Assembly: GCA_037441765.1 (NCBI GenBank)
Contig: JBBIRM010000018.1
Location: 1 to 30,822, forward strand
Reading direction: 5' to 3'
Length of the DNA: 30,822 nt
Origin: JBBIRM01 sp037441765
GTDB taxonomy: Bacteria > Desulfobacterota > BSN033 > UBA1163
In this document: positions 8,103 to 16,318 of the stretch, piece after piece
Position numbering within the stretch: position 1 is the stretch's first letter
Layout of the letters: every line of letters starts with the position of its first letter
Made by a program: the position numbers and the translations under genes
The notes under the pieces: generated by a model
What the model saw: only the letters and a program-made list of their open reading frames with translations
Database searches by the model: none
What the model was told of the DNA's origin: nothing

Positions 8103-9059
8103 GTGCCTGCTCAAGAACCAAATCTCTCTGTTAAAATTGGGAAGATTCGACTAAAAAACCCTGTGATCGTCGCCTCAGGTACTTTCGGTTTTGGTGAAGT
8201 ATTTGAAAATTTCTTTAACCTCCACCATCTTGGAGCCATCATCCCCAAAGGCATCTCGCTTCAGCCTATAATGGGTAACCCCCCTCCTCGCATTTTTGAA
8301 ACCGATGGAGGAATCATCAACTCCATCGGGCTTCAAAACCCTGGATATAAAGATTTTATCCAAAAACGCCTCCCATATCTTAAGAAGGTTAAGACCCATC
8401 TGATCATCAATATTTTTGGGAATACCCAGAAGGAGTATGTCGAGTTAGCGAACCGTCTGAATGAGGTTTCAGGAATTTCTGGCCTTGAGATGAACATCTC
8501 ATGCCCCAATGTGAAGCAAGGAGGCATTGTTTTTGGGACCGACCCAAGGATGACCTATCGCCTTGTCAAGTCTGTAAGAAAATCGACAACGCTCACTTTG
8601 TTGGCTAAACTTTCACCCAATGTCACTGATATCTCTCTGATAGCCAAAGCCGCGGAGGATGGAGGTGCAGATGCAGTTTCTCTGGTCAATACCTTTAAGG
8701 CGATGGCCATTAATATTCATTCCTTGAAACCTGAATTGGGAAATGTGATCGGAGGTCTCTCTGGACCTGCCATTAAACCCATTGCCTTAAGAATGGTTTG
8801 GGAGGTCAGTCAAAGGGTCAAAATCCCTATCATTGGAATGGGAGGGATCATGAAGGCCGATGATGCTATCGAATTTATTCTGGCTGGCGCCTCAGCCGTT
8901 CAAATTGGAACAGCAAATCTCATCAATCCAAGGACAGCCATAGAAGTGATCTCCGGGATTAGAGAATATCTGATCAAACATCGAATCTCTCGAATTCAAA
9001 AGATAATAGGCCTTTTCCAATCCAATAAAAAAGCCCCTTCGTCCTTTCAAATGACTTAG
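8103..9059 (+). CDS. pyrD: Dihydroorotate dehydrogenase, class IB catalytic subunit
   Basis: A 318-residue FMN barrel enzyme that oxidises dihydroorotate to orotate in the cytosol. ASGTFGFGEVFENF near the start, the catalytic Cys134 in NISCPNVK (the class I base), KLSPNV, and the phosphate-binding GMGGI plus AGASAVQIGT are all present. I use GTG at 8103, which has GGGA 8 nt upstream and gives a normal N terminus; TTG at 8085 in frame would overlap pyrK by 14 nt and add six residues. The C-terminal tail after residue 290 is a little longer than usual. The last codons form one arm of the hairpin that ends the converging pilQ transcript. Confidence 0.95.
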   Translation: MPAQEPNLSVKIGKIRLKNPVIVASGTFGFGEVFENFFNLHHLGAIIPKGISLQPIMGNPPPRIFETDGGIINSIGLQNPGYKDFIQKRLPYLKKVKTHLIINIFGNTQKEYVELANRLNEVSGISGLEMNISCPNVKQGGIVFGTDPRMTYRLVKSVRKSTTLTLLAKLSPNVTDISLIAKAAEDGGADAVSLVNTFKAMAINIHSLKPELGNVIGGLSGPAIKPIALRMVWEVSQRVKIPIIGMGGIMKADDAIEFILAGASAVQIGTANLINPRTAIEVISGIREYLIKHRISRIQKIIGLFQSNKKAPSSFQMT

Positions 9060-9066
9060 GGGCATT
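9024..9066 (-). terminator. Intrinsic terminator of the pilMNOPQ operon inside the pyrD 3' end
   Basis: On the minus strand GCCCC (9059-9063) pairs with GGGGC (9033-9037), with an inner GUC/GAC extension, followed by TTTTTTATT (9024-9032). It begins 18 nt after the pilQ stop. On the plus strand the same stem follows the end of pyrD with a weaker ATTATTAATT tail, so it may serve both converging operons. Confidence 0.6.
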
Positions 9067-9081
9067 ATTAATTAAATTGCC

Positions 9082-11919
9082 TCAGGTGTTATCCCTGATG
9101 ATCCTCGGAGAGATAAAGATCAACAAATCTCTTCTTCTATCATCTTTGGTTGACCTCTTAAATAACCAACCCAAAAGAGGAACCTTGCTAAAGAGAGGAA
9201 TACCTTCAGTTCCTTCGTTCTTCTCAATGGAGTAAACACCTGCTATCGCTACCACAGCATTGTCTTTGACCAGGACCTCTGTGATTGCCTCTTTTTTGTC
9301 AATGCTTGGCGTTCCTTCAACCACCACTTCGGTAGAGGGGGCATCTCTTTTAGCCTTGATGTTCATCTTAATATGCCCATCGTTGGTCACATGTGGCGTG
9401 ACTGTTAACTTAAGGTTCGCATCAATGAAATCGGTGGTAACAGTTCCTTCAGTGGTTAACTTTCGGTAGGGAATTCTGAGCCCCTGTTCAATGGAGGCCT
9501 CTTTATTGTCTAATGTGGCAATCTTCGGGCTGGATATAACCCGAACATCACCTTTATTTTCATGAGCAGAGATGGCAACATCGAGTTGTCTCAATCCATA
9601 GACAGAGGTCAAAAGAAATTCGAGAACACCAGCAGTGGCCACCCCTCCTGGCACTGCTGTTCGAGCAATAGCAGGAAGGCTGATAACATTATTTACCGGG
9701 GTTCCCTGAACGACCCCCCCTAAACCACCACCAAAAGTAACATTCCTTTTATTACCAGCGGTCGCCTGGAATCCCCACTGGACTCCTAATTCTCTCTGGA
9801 AACTTAAATTTGCTTCAACAATTCTTGCCTCGATCATTACCATTGGTGTTTTGGTATCCAATGATTTTACAAGATTTTTTACCGCAACGATGTTTCTTGG
9901 AATATCCTTCACAATCAAAATGTTTGTCCTCTCATCAACTTTGACATCCCCTCTTTCACTCAACACCCCTTTTATCTGAGGAATGATCTCCTTCCCTGTT
10001 GCATAATTGACAGGGATTAGTTCGGTCACAAGATCCTCTAACCTCTCTTTTGCCCTCTTGGCTTCTAACTCTGCCTGAACCTCTTTCTTCAATGTTTCCA
10101 ATGGGGCTACACGGATTACATTTCCTACCCGGTGCATCCCCAAGGCCCTTGCCTGGAGAATGACATCGAGGGCCTGGTCCCATGGCACATCAACCAATCT
10201 CATTGTGACCTTACCTGTGACATCATCCCCAGCAATAATATTCAAATCACTTACTTCTGCAATCAACCTAAGAATGTTCTTGATATCTGCATCTTTGAAA
10301 TCGAGAGAGAGTTTTCTACCGGTGTAGACTTTCTCCGCAGGGGCTTCCTCAATCACTCTTCTCTCTGGCTCTATCTTCTTTGCCATAGGGGGTGGAGGGG
10401 GTGCCACCGCAGGAGGAACAGAGGGCTTCTCCTCTTTTTTAATTTCTGGGGTGACCTCCTTTTCTACTTTTTTGATTTCCTCTTCCTTCATTACCTCTTT
10501 TACCTCCGTTACTACCTTAGGAGGTGCAGGAGGTGCTTCCACTTTTTCCTCAACCTTCTTTGGTTTTTCGATATCGACAAATAGAGTGGTTCCTTCCTGG
10601 GTCGTCTCATAAGGGACCTCCTCCTTTAACTTTATGAGGATTCGGAGGTCATTTCCTTTTACCACTTTTATATTTTGAATGCTAATGTAGGAAACAGCAC
10701 TCTCGAACTCTTTTGTATCCAGTCCTCTCCTTAGATGTTTTGGGGCAAAACTGTCTTTAATATCCAGGGCAATTGTATTTTTGGATATCAGGTGAGTCTC
10801 AAACTTTGGCTCTTCAGAGAGTGAAACCATCACCCTCGATTTATGATCCATCTGTTTAAAGTTGATTTCCTTTAAAGTATTAGGTTTAGTGGGCTTTGTT
10901 GGAGTTACTGCTTGGGCAAGGGGTGGCTTTTCCATGGCCTTAGGGGGAGCCTCAGAAACCTTCTCCCCGACTGAGATCTGAGGCCCGAGGGTTGGGGGAA
11001 CATTTCCCATTGAAACAATCAATCTATCTTCCATTCTATTAATCTGATATGGGGGCAGTTGGGGTTTTAAAGAATCGAAAACGAGTCTCAATTTATCAGG
11101 ATGTTGGCCAATCCTGACTTCTTTAATGAAGGGATTCTTAACCTTGACCGACCTCTTTGGATATTGTGTCTTCACTTCCCATATGTCCAAAACCAATCGT
11201 GTTGGAGAGTCCAATTTAAAGGAATTGTAGTTTCCTAATTGACCATCAGCGATAATATTAAAGACGAGGACATCCTTCTGTTGCTCAATTTGAAAATTTA
11301 TAATCTCCTTTGCCTTAACCAATGGAGGTGGTGAGGGGGTAGGCAGGACAGAAGGTGGAAGGGTTTCTTCTTTTTTAGGTTCAGGTGGTTTGGCTTCTTC
11401 TTTGGTTTCAGGAGGTTTTCTTTCTTCTTTCTCCTCTTTGGCCTTTGCCTCTTCAAGTTTTACCTCCTTCACCTCCGATAGCCTCTTCACCTTCTCCACA
11501 TCGATGAAGATATTCCTCTCCTCTTTTGAAATATTGTAGTTGGTCATTTGAAGAAGGGTGATCTCGATTCTCCCTTTATCATCATACTGTGTCCCCTGGA
11601 TTTCACCCACTGTTCCATTGTTGACCTTTATCGTCTCTTTGATTGGACTTAGGTCTGCTTGAGGCAGATCGACCGCAATTCTTAAAGGGTCAGAGAGTAA
11701 TTTATAAAAAGGTGGAGGGATAGATTCTGAACCTTCGATTTGGATACGTGTATAATTTTCCTCTTCTATGACAGATATCCTCTGAATGATAGATGATTTA
11801 ACAGATGGAGTGGCTGCTGGCTTAGTTGTGGGTGTAGGGGTTGGCGTCGTGGCACAACTTACCATAAACAGCAATAGAATTACCACCGCCAAAAATTTTT
11901 CAAATTGAAATGATTTCAT
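9082..11919 (-). CDS. pilQ: Type IV pilus secretin PilQ with three AMIN domains
   Basis: A 945-residue outer-membrane secretin through which the pilus exits. N terminus: hydrophobic signal ending in FMVSC, a lipobox-like site with Cys22, which suggests a lipid anchor. Three AMIN (cell wall binding) domains lie at about 45-143, 205-305 and 349-452, separated by Pro/Glu/Lys-rich linkers (150-200, 455-530). Then STN (about 535-605), secretin N/NolW domain (630-690) and the secretin barrel (690-940) with VRVISSPKIAT and a final DLLIFISPRI. It is longer than typical PilQ because of the extra AMIN domain and linkers. ATG overlaps the pilP stop (ATGA) and has a GGAGGAGG-type ribosome site. Confidence 0.95.
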   Translation of the reverse strand: MKSFQFEKFLAVVILLLFMVSCATTPTPTPTTKPAATPSVKSSIIQRISVIEEENYTRIQIEGSESIPPPFYKLLSDPLRIAVDLPQADLSPIKETIKVNNGTVGEIQGTQYDDKGRIEITLLQMTNYNISKEERNIFIDVEKVKRLSEVKEVKLEEAKAKEEKEERKPPETKEEAKPPEPKKEETLPPSVLPTPSPPPLVKAKEIINFQIEQQKDVLVFNIIADGQLGNYNSFKLDSPTRLVLDIWEVKTQYPKRSVKVKNPFIKEVRIGQHPDKLRLVFDSLKPQLPPYQINRMEDRLIVSMGNVPPTLGPQISVGEKVSEAPPKAMEKPPLAQAVTPTKPTKPNTLKEINFKQMDHKSRVMVSLSEEPKFETHLISKNTIALDIKDSFAPKHLRRGLDTKEFESAVSYISIQNIKVVKGNDLRILIKLKEEVPYETTQEGTTLFVDIEKPKKVEEKVEAPPAPPKVVTEVKEVMKEEEIKKVEKEVTPEIKKEEKPSVPPAVAPPPPPMAKKIEPERRVIEEAPAEKVYTGRKLSLDFKDADIKNILRLIAEVSDLNIIAGDDVTGKVTMRLVDVPWDQALDVILQARALGMHRVGNVIRVAPLETLKKEVQAELEAKRAKERLEDLVTELIPVNYATGKEIIPQIKGVLSERGDVKVDERTNILIVKDIPRNIVAVKNLVKSLDTKTPMVMIEARIVEANLSFQRELGVQWGFQATAGNKRNVTFGGGLGGVVQGTPVNNVISLPAIARTAVPGGVATAGVLEFLLTSVYGLRQLDVAISAHENKGDVRVISSPKIATLDNKEASIEQGLRIPYRKLTTEGTVTTDFIDANLKLTVTPHVTNDGHIKMNIKAKRDAPSTEVVVEGTPSIDKKEAITEVLVKDNAVVAIAGVYSIEKNEGTEGIPLFSKVPLLGWLFKRSTKDDRRRDLLIFISPRIIRDNT

Positions 11920-12476
11920 GATTCTCCTCCCTCCTCCATTCGATGAAGTAATATTGAGATCTCATGGGTTTTGGTTTGGCCAAAAATATCTAAATAGACC
12001 TCTTCAATGATCACTTTATCTTTGAGAATCTTAGTCACCTTACCATAATTTTTTCCAATCAGTGTTCCTTTCTTTAAAAAATATCCCTTCCCTGATGAAT
12101 CCTCGACCATGGCAATATTGCCTTCTGGAGAAGAGATGATCGCCACCAATTTCAGTTGGCTTATCTCATATCTCTGCAAAGGAGTCTGGGGAACCCTGGA
12201 GACTTCCCGAACCGGGGTGAGTTGAAGAAAGGGTTTGAAGGGGTCTGGTTTGCCAGCAGGGTTATATGTATATTCTGGCTCTTCCTTCTTTTCTACCTCC
12301 TTCTTCTCTGCAACTTTCAAAGCCTCTTTCTTTGCAGGTAAAGAGGGGGCCTTTTTTGCGGGAATGGAGGGAGGAGAGGATCCCCCACATCCTACTAAAA
12401 CCCAAAAAAGAAGCACAGTTAGAATAGAGAGAAGATTTCTGGCTCCTCTATTTCTTTTTAAGTTATGAAATCTCAT
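11916..12476 (-). CDS. pilP: Pilus assembly lipoprotein PilP
   Basis: A 186-residue inner-membrane lipoprotein that links the PilNO complex to PilQ. The signal ends in the lipobox LVGC (Cys30), followed by a Pro/Ala/Lys-rich linker (33-70) and a PilP beta domain (about 78-175) with PDPFKPF, LKLVAIISSPEGNIAMVEDSSGKGYFLK broken here as LKLVAII and GYFLKKG, then IILLH-like end strands. Length fits the family. Overlaps pilQ by 4 nt and follows pilO by 18 nt. Confidence 0.9.
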   Translation of the reverse strand: MRFHNLKRNRGARNLLSILTVLLFWVLVGCGGSSPPSIPAKKAPSLPAKKEALKVAEKKEVEKKEEPEYTYNPAGKPDPFKPFLQLTPVREVSRVPQTPLQRYEISQLKLVAIISSPEGNIAMVEDSSGKGYFLKKGTLIGKNYGKVTKILKDKVIIEEVYLDIFGQTKTHEISILLHRMEEGGES

Positions 12477-12494
12477 TTTTCCCCTCCCTGAGTG

Positions 12495-13121
12495 CTACTT
12501 CTTCTGAGCCTTGGTTTCTGCTTTCTCCTCCTTCTTTTTTTCAATAAACCGATAGGTGTTGACGAGACAGGAGGTCTTAACCAAGATTTCAGTCTCTATT
12601 TTTTTTGGATCCTTCTCCTTTTGAAACCTACTCATATTGAAATCGACAACATTGATTATCCTTGGAAGTTTGCTTACTTTATCGAAGAAGATTCCGGTAT
12701 TGTGATAACTTCCAACCACTACCAGTTCAATGGGAACCTTGGCATAGAACTGCTGAGGCTCTTCGGGTTTTGGTCTGAAAAGTGTAAACTCAAGGTTCGA
12801 TTCCTTACCGAGGCTTGAAATATTTCTCAGAATTTCTGGGATCTCCTTCTCATTTGGAAGTTGGGTAAGGGCCTTGACCAACTCCGCATTCAATTTTTCA
12901 ATCTCCTCTTTAAATTTCTGGAGATCCCGCACAATGGCACGGCTTTCATTCAACTCCCTGATTAATTTATCATACTCCCCTTTCAATCTTTCCATCTCCT
13001 CTTGATAGGGAAGGTAGAAGAGATAGGCATAGAGGCCTGTGATGACAATGAGAATGACAATTAATATTAAAATCTTTTTTGATTTTGGAAGTTTTAATAA
13101 AGAATCAAATGTAATGGCCAT
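12495..13121 (-). CDS. pilO: Pilus assembly protein PilO
   Basis: A 208-residue bitopic inner-membrane protein that pairs with PilN in the alignment complex. One membrane helix at about residues 17-37, then a coiled coil (40-90, with EEMERLKGEYDKLIRELNE-type heptads) and a ferredoxin-like periplasmic domain to about 185, ending in a Lys/Glu-rich tail. ATG at 13121 is chosen because AGAGG lies about 6 nt upstream; an upstream GTG at 13151 would overlap pilN by 17 nt and has no such support. Confidence 0.9.
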   Translation of the reverse strand: MAITFDSLLKLPKSKKILILIVILIVITGLYAYLFYLPYQEEMERLKGEYDKLIRELNESRAIVRDLQKFKEEIEKLNAELVKALTQLPNEKEIPEILRNISSLGKESNLEFTLFRPKPEEPQQFYAKVPIELVVVGSYHNTGIFFDKVSKLPRIINVVDFNMSRFQKEKDPKKIETEILVKTSCLVNTYRFIEKKKEEKAETKAQKK

Positions 13122-13134
13122 GCTTTTCCTCTCT

Positions 13135-13674
13135 TTAAAGTTTGATCTCACAGGAAAGGCTGAATTTTTTCAACTTAATTTTGCTCTGCTCCACCTGTTC
13201 ACTTACGATGAGTTCTATATTTTTGAAAAGGTTTGATTTTCGAAGGTTGGTCATAAAATTGGCTACAGTTTCATCATCCAGGGCGATCCCTTCGATCCCC
13301 AACCTTGTTCCTTCCTTCTTCAAGGATTCGAGGTGAATCTTTTCGGGTTTACCCATACTCAATTCATCAAGAACCCTTGCGGGGGTTGCCTTTTCTTTCC
13401 TTAATGAATCGATGACGTTTAACTTGTCTTGCAAGGTTTTCTGGGCCTCTTTTGCCTTACTCACTTCTGCGGTTAAGGATTTATAATGGGCGATCTCCCT
13501 TTTGGTGCTGGAGATCTTGTTGAGCAACTCCTCCTTCTCTTTCCCAATCTTCCAGTTAAAGAGAATCAGGCCCGCCAAAAGAATAGCCACACAGAGAAAG
13601 AGAACGATGAAATCTTTTGGAATTGCCTTTTTCTTTGGCCCTTTTCTTTCAACGAGTAAATTTATCTTAATCAT
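13135..13674 (-). CDS. pilN: Pilus assembly protein PilN
   Basis: A 179-residue bitopic inner-membrane protein. The N-terminal MIKINLLVERK motif is the conserved cytoplasmic peptide that docks on PilM. A membrane helix follows at about 22-42, a coiled coil at 44-95, and then a small periplasmic ferredoxin-like domain. Its ATG overlaps the pilM stop by 4 nt, and AGGGGA gives the ribosome site. Length is normal. Confidence 0.92.
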   Translation of the reverse strand: MIKINLLVERKGPKKKAIPKDFIVLFLCVAILLAGLILFNWKIGKEKEELLNKISSTKREIAHYKSLTAEVSKAKEAQKTLQDKLNVIDSLRKEKATPARVLDELSMGKPEKIHLESLKKEGTRLGIEGIALDDETVANFMTNLRKSNLFKNIELIVSEQVEQSKIKLKKFSLSCEIKL

Positions 13675-14729
13675 CGGTCCCCTACCTTTCTTGAAGCCAG
13701 GCCAACCCCAACAGCCATGATCGGCCCGATCTCCCTTAGGTATTCCATGTCGAAATTCTTCTCACTATATTCAATTTTCTTAAAGGGATTTATGATTTCA
13801 ACTGGTATTCCAATCTGCTGTTGAAGAATAATATCAAAATCTTTAATTTTCGATCCCCCTCCGCTTAGAAATAGTTTTCCAATCTTTTCGTAGGTGGTGG
13901 TGGATTGAAAGAAGTCTATGGAGTTTCCAATCTCAATGGCCAGGGACTCCGAGGCCTCTTTGATGACATTCTGGATCACCGTTTGTGAGGTGATATCAAC
14001 TTTGCTCCCTACCTTGATCTTTTCAGCCTCCTCAAAGTCAATGTGAAGCTGCCTCTGAATCTCTTCGGTGATTTGATTTCCCCCTTTAAAAATGTCCCTT
14101 GTAAATGCAGAAGTGTTATTTTTAATGATATTAATATTGGTGATACTTGCCCCTACATTGGCAATCGCCACTACCTCATCCCTCTCAATTTCATAATTGA
14201 TGCCTAACATATTTTCTAAGGCAAAGGCATCGATGTCAATAATGACTGGGTTGAGACCTGCTTCCATGAGGATAGAGACATAATCATTAATGATATCCTT
14301 TTTGGCAGCTACCAGAATTACATCCATCAGATCAGGATTTTCAGGACTTGAGCCAAATATCTGAAAATCGATATTGACATCATTGATATCAAAGGGGATG
14401 TAGCGTTCTGCTTCCCATTGAATCGATTCCTCCATTTCTGCCTGGGTCATAAAAGGAAGGGTTATCTTTTTGACAATCACCGAATGGCCTGAAACTGAGG
14501 TAACAACATCCTTGGTCTTCACCTTACAGGTAGAGATTAAATCGCGGATTGTATCAACAATGGTGACTGAGTCCATTAGGGATCCATCCACGATTGCCTC
14601 TGGAGGCAAGGGAGAGATGGCTAAATTCTGGAGTTTGAACCCCCCTTTTCCTTCATTCAATTCAACAAGTTTAATAGAACTTGAGCCAATGTCTAACCCA
14701 ATAACATTCTTACCTTTTCCAAAAAACAT
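13671..14729 (-). CDS. pilM: Actin-like pilus assembly ATPase PilM
   Basis: A 352-residue cytoplasmic actin-like protein that binds ATP and the PilN N terminus and links the inner-membrane pilus platform to the cell interior. The first phosphate loop GLDIGSSSIK starts at residue 11; the second region FLSGGGSKI (about 287-295) and the motif EAERYIPF typical of PilM are seen. Length is normal. AGGAG lies 6 nt before ATG. It is the first gene of pilMNOPQ and starts about 18 nt downstream of the predicted sigma-54 transcription start. Confidence 0.95.
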   Translation of the reverse strand: MFFGKGKNVIGLDIGSSSIKLVELNEGKGGFKLQNLAISPLPPEAIVDGSLMDSVTIVDTIRDLISTCKVKTKDVVTSVSGHSVIVKKITLPFMTQAEMEESIQWEAERYIPFDINDVNIDFQIFGSSPENPDLMDVILVAAKKDIINDYVSILMEAGLNPVIIDIDAFALENMLGINYEIERDEVVAIANVGASITNINIIKNNTSAFTRDIFKGGNQITEEIQRQLHIDFEEAEKIKVGSKVDITSQTVIQNVIKEASESLAIEIGNSIDFFQSTTTYEKIGKLFLSGGGSKIKDFDIILQQQIGIPVEIINPFKKIEYSEKNFDMEYLREIGPIMAVGVGLASRKVGDR

Positions 14730-14757
14730 ATTATTCTCCTGTTTCTTAAATTTTTAA

Positions 14758-14775
14758 GGCAAAACTTATGCCAAA
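14758..14775 (-). promoter_or_regulatory. Sigma-54-like promoter of pilMNOPQ
   Basis: The minus strand reads TTGGCATAAGTTTTGCC. The -24 GG (14771-14772) and the -12 GC (14759-14760) are exactly 10 nt apart, and TTGGCA and TTTTGC match the TGGCAC-N5-TTGC consensus well. The predicted start is near 14747, leaving a short leader that just holds the pilM ribosome site. The adjacent upstream gene encodes a sigma-54 activator. Confidence 0.7.
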
Positions 14776-14940
14776 ATTAATTGGTGTCTCACTTATAAAA
14801 TTTTAGAATAGAAAATATTATCGATAAAATTTTTTAAATGTCAAGAAAAAAATTTTTTAAAATTATGGAAATCTAATAAGTATCAGTTAAAATTTAATAA
14901 TATGTGTTAGAAATTTTTGCTAACTTATTAATATTTCAAC
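14775..14940. other. AT-rich spacer upstream of the pilM promoter with an inverted repeat
   Basis: About 165 bp between the activator gene and the pilM promoter. It contains GTTAG-N9-CTAAC at 14906-14924, about 135-150 bp upstream of the -24 element, where an activator site would be expected. The arms are only 5 bp in AT-rich DNA, so chance is possible. No separate terminator was seen for the upstream gene, so read-through into pilM is likely. Confidence 0.3.
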
Positions 14941-16314
14941 CTAATTTTTTGATAATTGATACCTCTTAATCTTTGCCCTTAATGTTGCTCGAGAAATACC
15001 TAATATTTTTGAGGCTTTTGACTTGTTCCAGTCAAATTGACAAAGAACTTTACTTAGGTGGGCCTTTTCTGCACTTTCCAATGAAAGGTCATCTAATTCA
15101 TCCAAATTTTTATTTAAATCCTCTTTCTCCATTTTAACAGACAGTCTAATTTCAAAAGGTAGGTGTTTTGGAGTGATAAAATCTTGATCAGCCAGAATCA
15201 TCCCCCTTTCAATTACGTTCCTTAACTCCCTTACATTCCCTGGCCAGTGATATTGGCACATCAACCTTTTGGCTTCTTCTGAAAGCCCCTTTAGGTTCTT
15301 ACCCAATTCCCTATTGTTCTCTTCAATAAATAGGTTAGAAAGAAGAAGTATGTCCTCTACCCGATCCCTCAACGGTGGCATCTCTACAACCATCACTTTT
15401 AGGCGATAATAAAGGTCTTTTCGGAATTGCCCTTCTTTAACAAGCCTTTCAAGGTCCTTGTTTGTGGCTGCAATAATTCGCACATCCACTTTGATCTCCC
15501 TTTCTCCACCTACTCTCATAAAGGTCTGGTTTTCAAGGACCCTCAAAATCTTGGATTGTAAAAAGGGCTTCATATCGCCAATTTCATCTAAGAAGACCGT
15601 TCCACCATCCGCCAGTTCGAAAAGCCCTTTTTTGGTATTCTTGGCATCTGTGAAGGCCCCTTTTTCATATCCAAAAAGTTCTGATTCTAATAAGGCATCA
15701 GGGATAGCACTACAATTGATCTTCATTAGGGGTTTATGGCTCCGACTGCTATTATAGTGAATGGCATTTGCAGCCAACTCCTTCCCTGTCCCGCTTTCCC
15801 CCTGAATCAACACAGAGGTTTTATTGGTCTTGCTAATCATTTCGATCAACTCCCTGACATATTGAATCTGGGGGCTTACTCCGTAAATATGGCTATTTTT
15901 AGCAATCTCTTTATGTTGATTGTGGAGTCTGCGGACTTCATTGATTAGGCTCTTAGTCTCCAGGCCTTTCTCAATCAAAAGTTTCAACTCCTCTAACTCG
16001 AAGGGTTTATTAATATAGTGATAGGCCCCGGACTTCATTGCAGTTACAGCGGTCTCCACATCTGAATAAGCGGTCATGATGATTACCAGAATCTCTGTGT
16101 CAAACTCTTTTATTTCCTTCAATACATCGAGCCCATCCACATCCGGGAGCCTCATATCAAGTAGAATAAGATCAATGATATTTTTCTTAATGGTGGAAAG
16201 GACTTCTTGTCCAGTGCCTACTGCAAAGACCTCGTAGTCCTTTTTTCTGAAGACATCGGATAGAGTCTCTCGAATCACTTCATCATCATCGACAATCAGA
16301 ATAGAGGGCTTCAT
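14941..16314 (-). CDS. NtrC-family sigma-54-dependent response regulator
   Basis: A 457-residue activator. Receiver domain (1-120) with Asp9/Asp10, phosphorylated Asp53, Thr81 and Lys103; AAA+ domain (about 142-370) with Walker A GESGTGKE (172-179), sigma-54 contact loop GAFTDA (219-224) in place of the classic GAFTGA, and Walker B GGTVFLDEI (237-245); a C-terminal Fis-type helix-turn-helix (about 415-455) with KASKILGISRATLRAKI. It is the probable partner of the kinase gene 4 nt upstream, and its place directly before the sigma-54 promoter of pilM suggests it plays the role of PilR. PilR orthology itself cannot be settled by eye. The Asp in the GAFTGA loop is found in some natural activators. 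Confidence 0.93.
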   Translation of the reverse strand: MKPSILIVDDDEVIRETLSDVFRKKDYEVFAVGTGQEVLSTIKKNIIDLILLDMRLPDVDGLDVLKEIKEFDTEILVIIMTAYSDVETAVTAMKSGAYHYINKPFELEELKLLIEKGLETKSLINEVRRLHNQHKEIAKNSHIYGVSPQIQYVRELIEMISKTNKTSVLIQGESGTGKELAANAIHYNSSRSHKPLMKINCSAIPDALLESELFGYEKGAFTDAKNTKKGLFELADGGTVFLDEIGDMKPFLQSKILRVLENQTFMRVGGEREIKVDVRIIAATNKDLERLVKEGQFRKDLYYRLKVMVVEMPPLRDRVEDILLLSNLFIEENNRELGKNLKGLSEEAKRLMCQYHWPGNVRELRNVIERGMILADQDFITPKHLPFEIRLSVKMEKEDLNKNLDELDDLSLESAEKAHLSKVLCQFDWNKSKASKILGISRATLRAKIKRYQLSKN

Positions 16315-16318
16315 AGAT

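Noticed and set aside
10132..10584. A 150-codon plus-strand frame inside pilQ, rich in Leu, Phe and Arg
   Set aside because: It is the mirror of the Pro/Glu/Lys-rich PilQ linker; composition is low-complexity and there is no ribosome site.
12492..12818. A hydrophobic plus-strand frame opposite pilO
   Set aside because: It is the complement of the Lys/Glu-rich PilO tail and domain; the PilO family match on the minus strand is clear.
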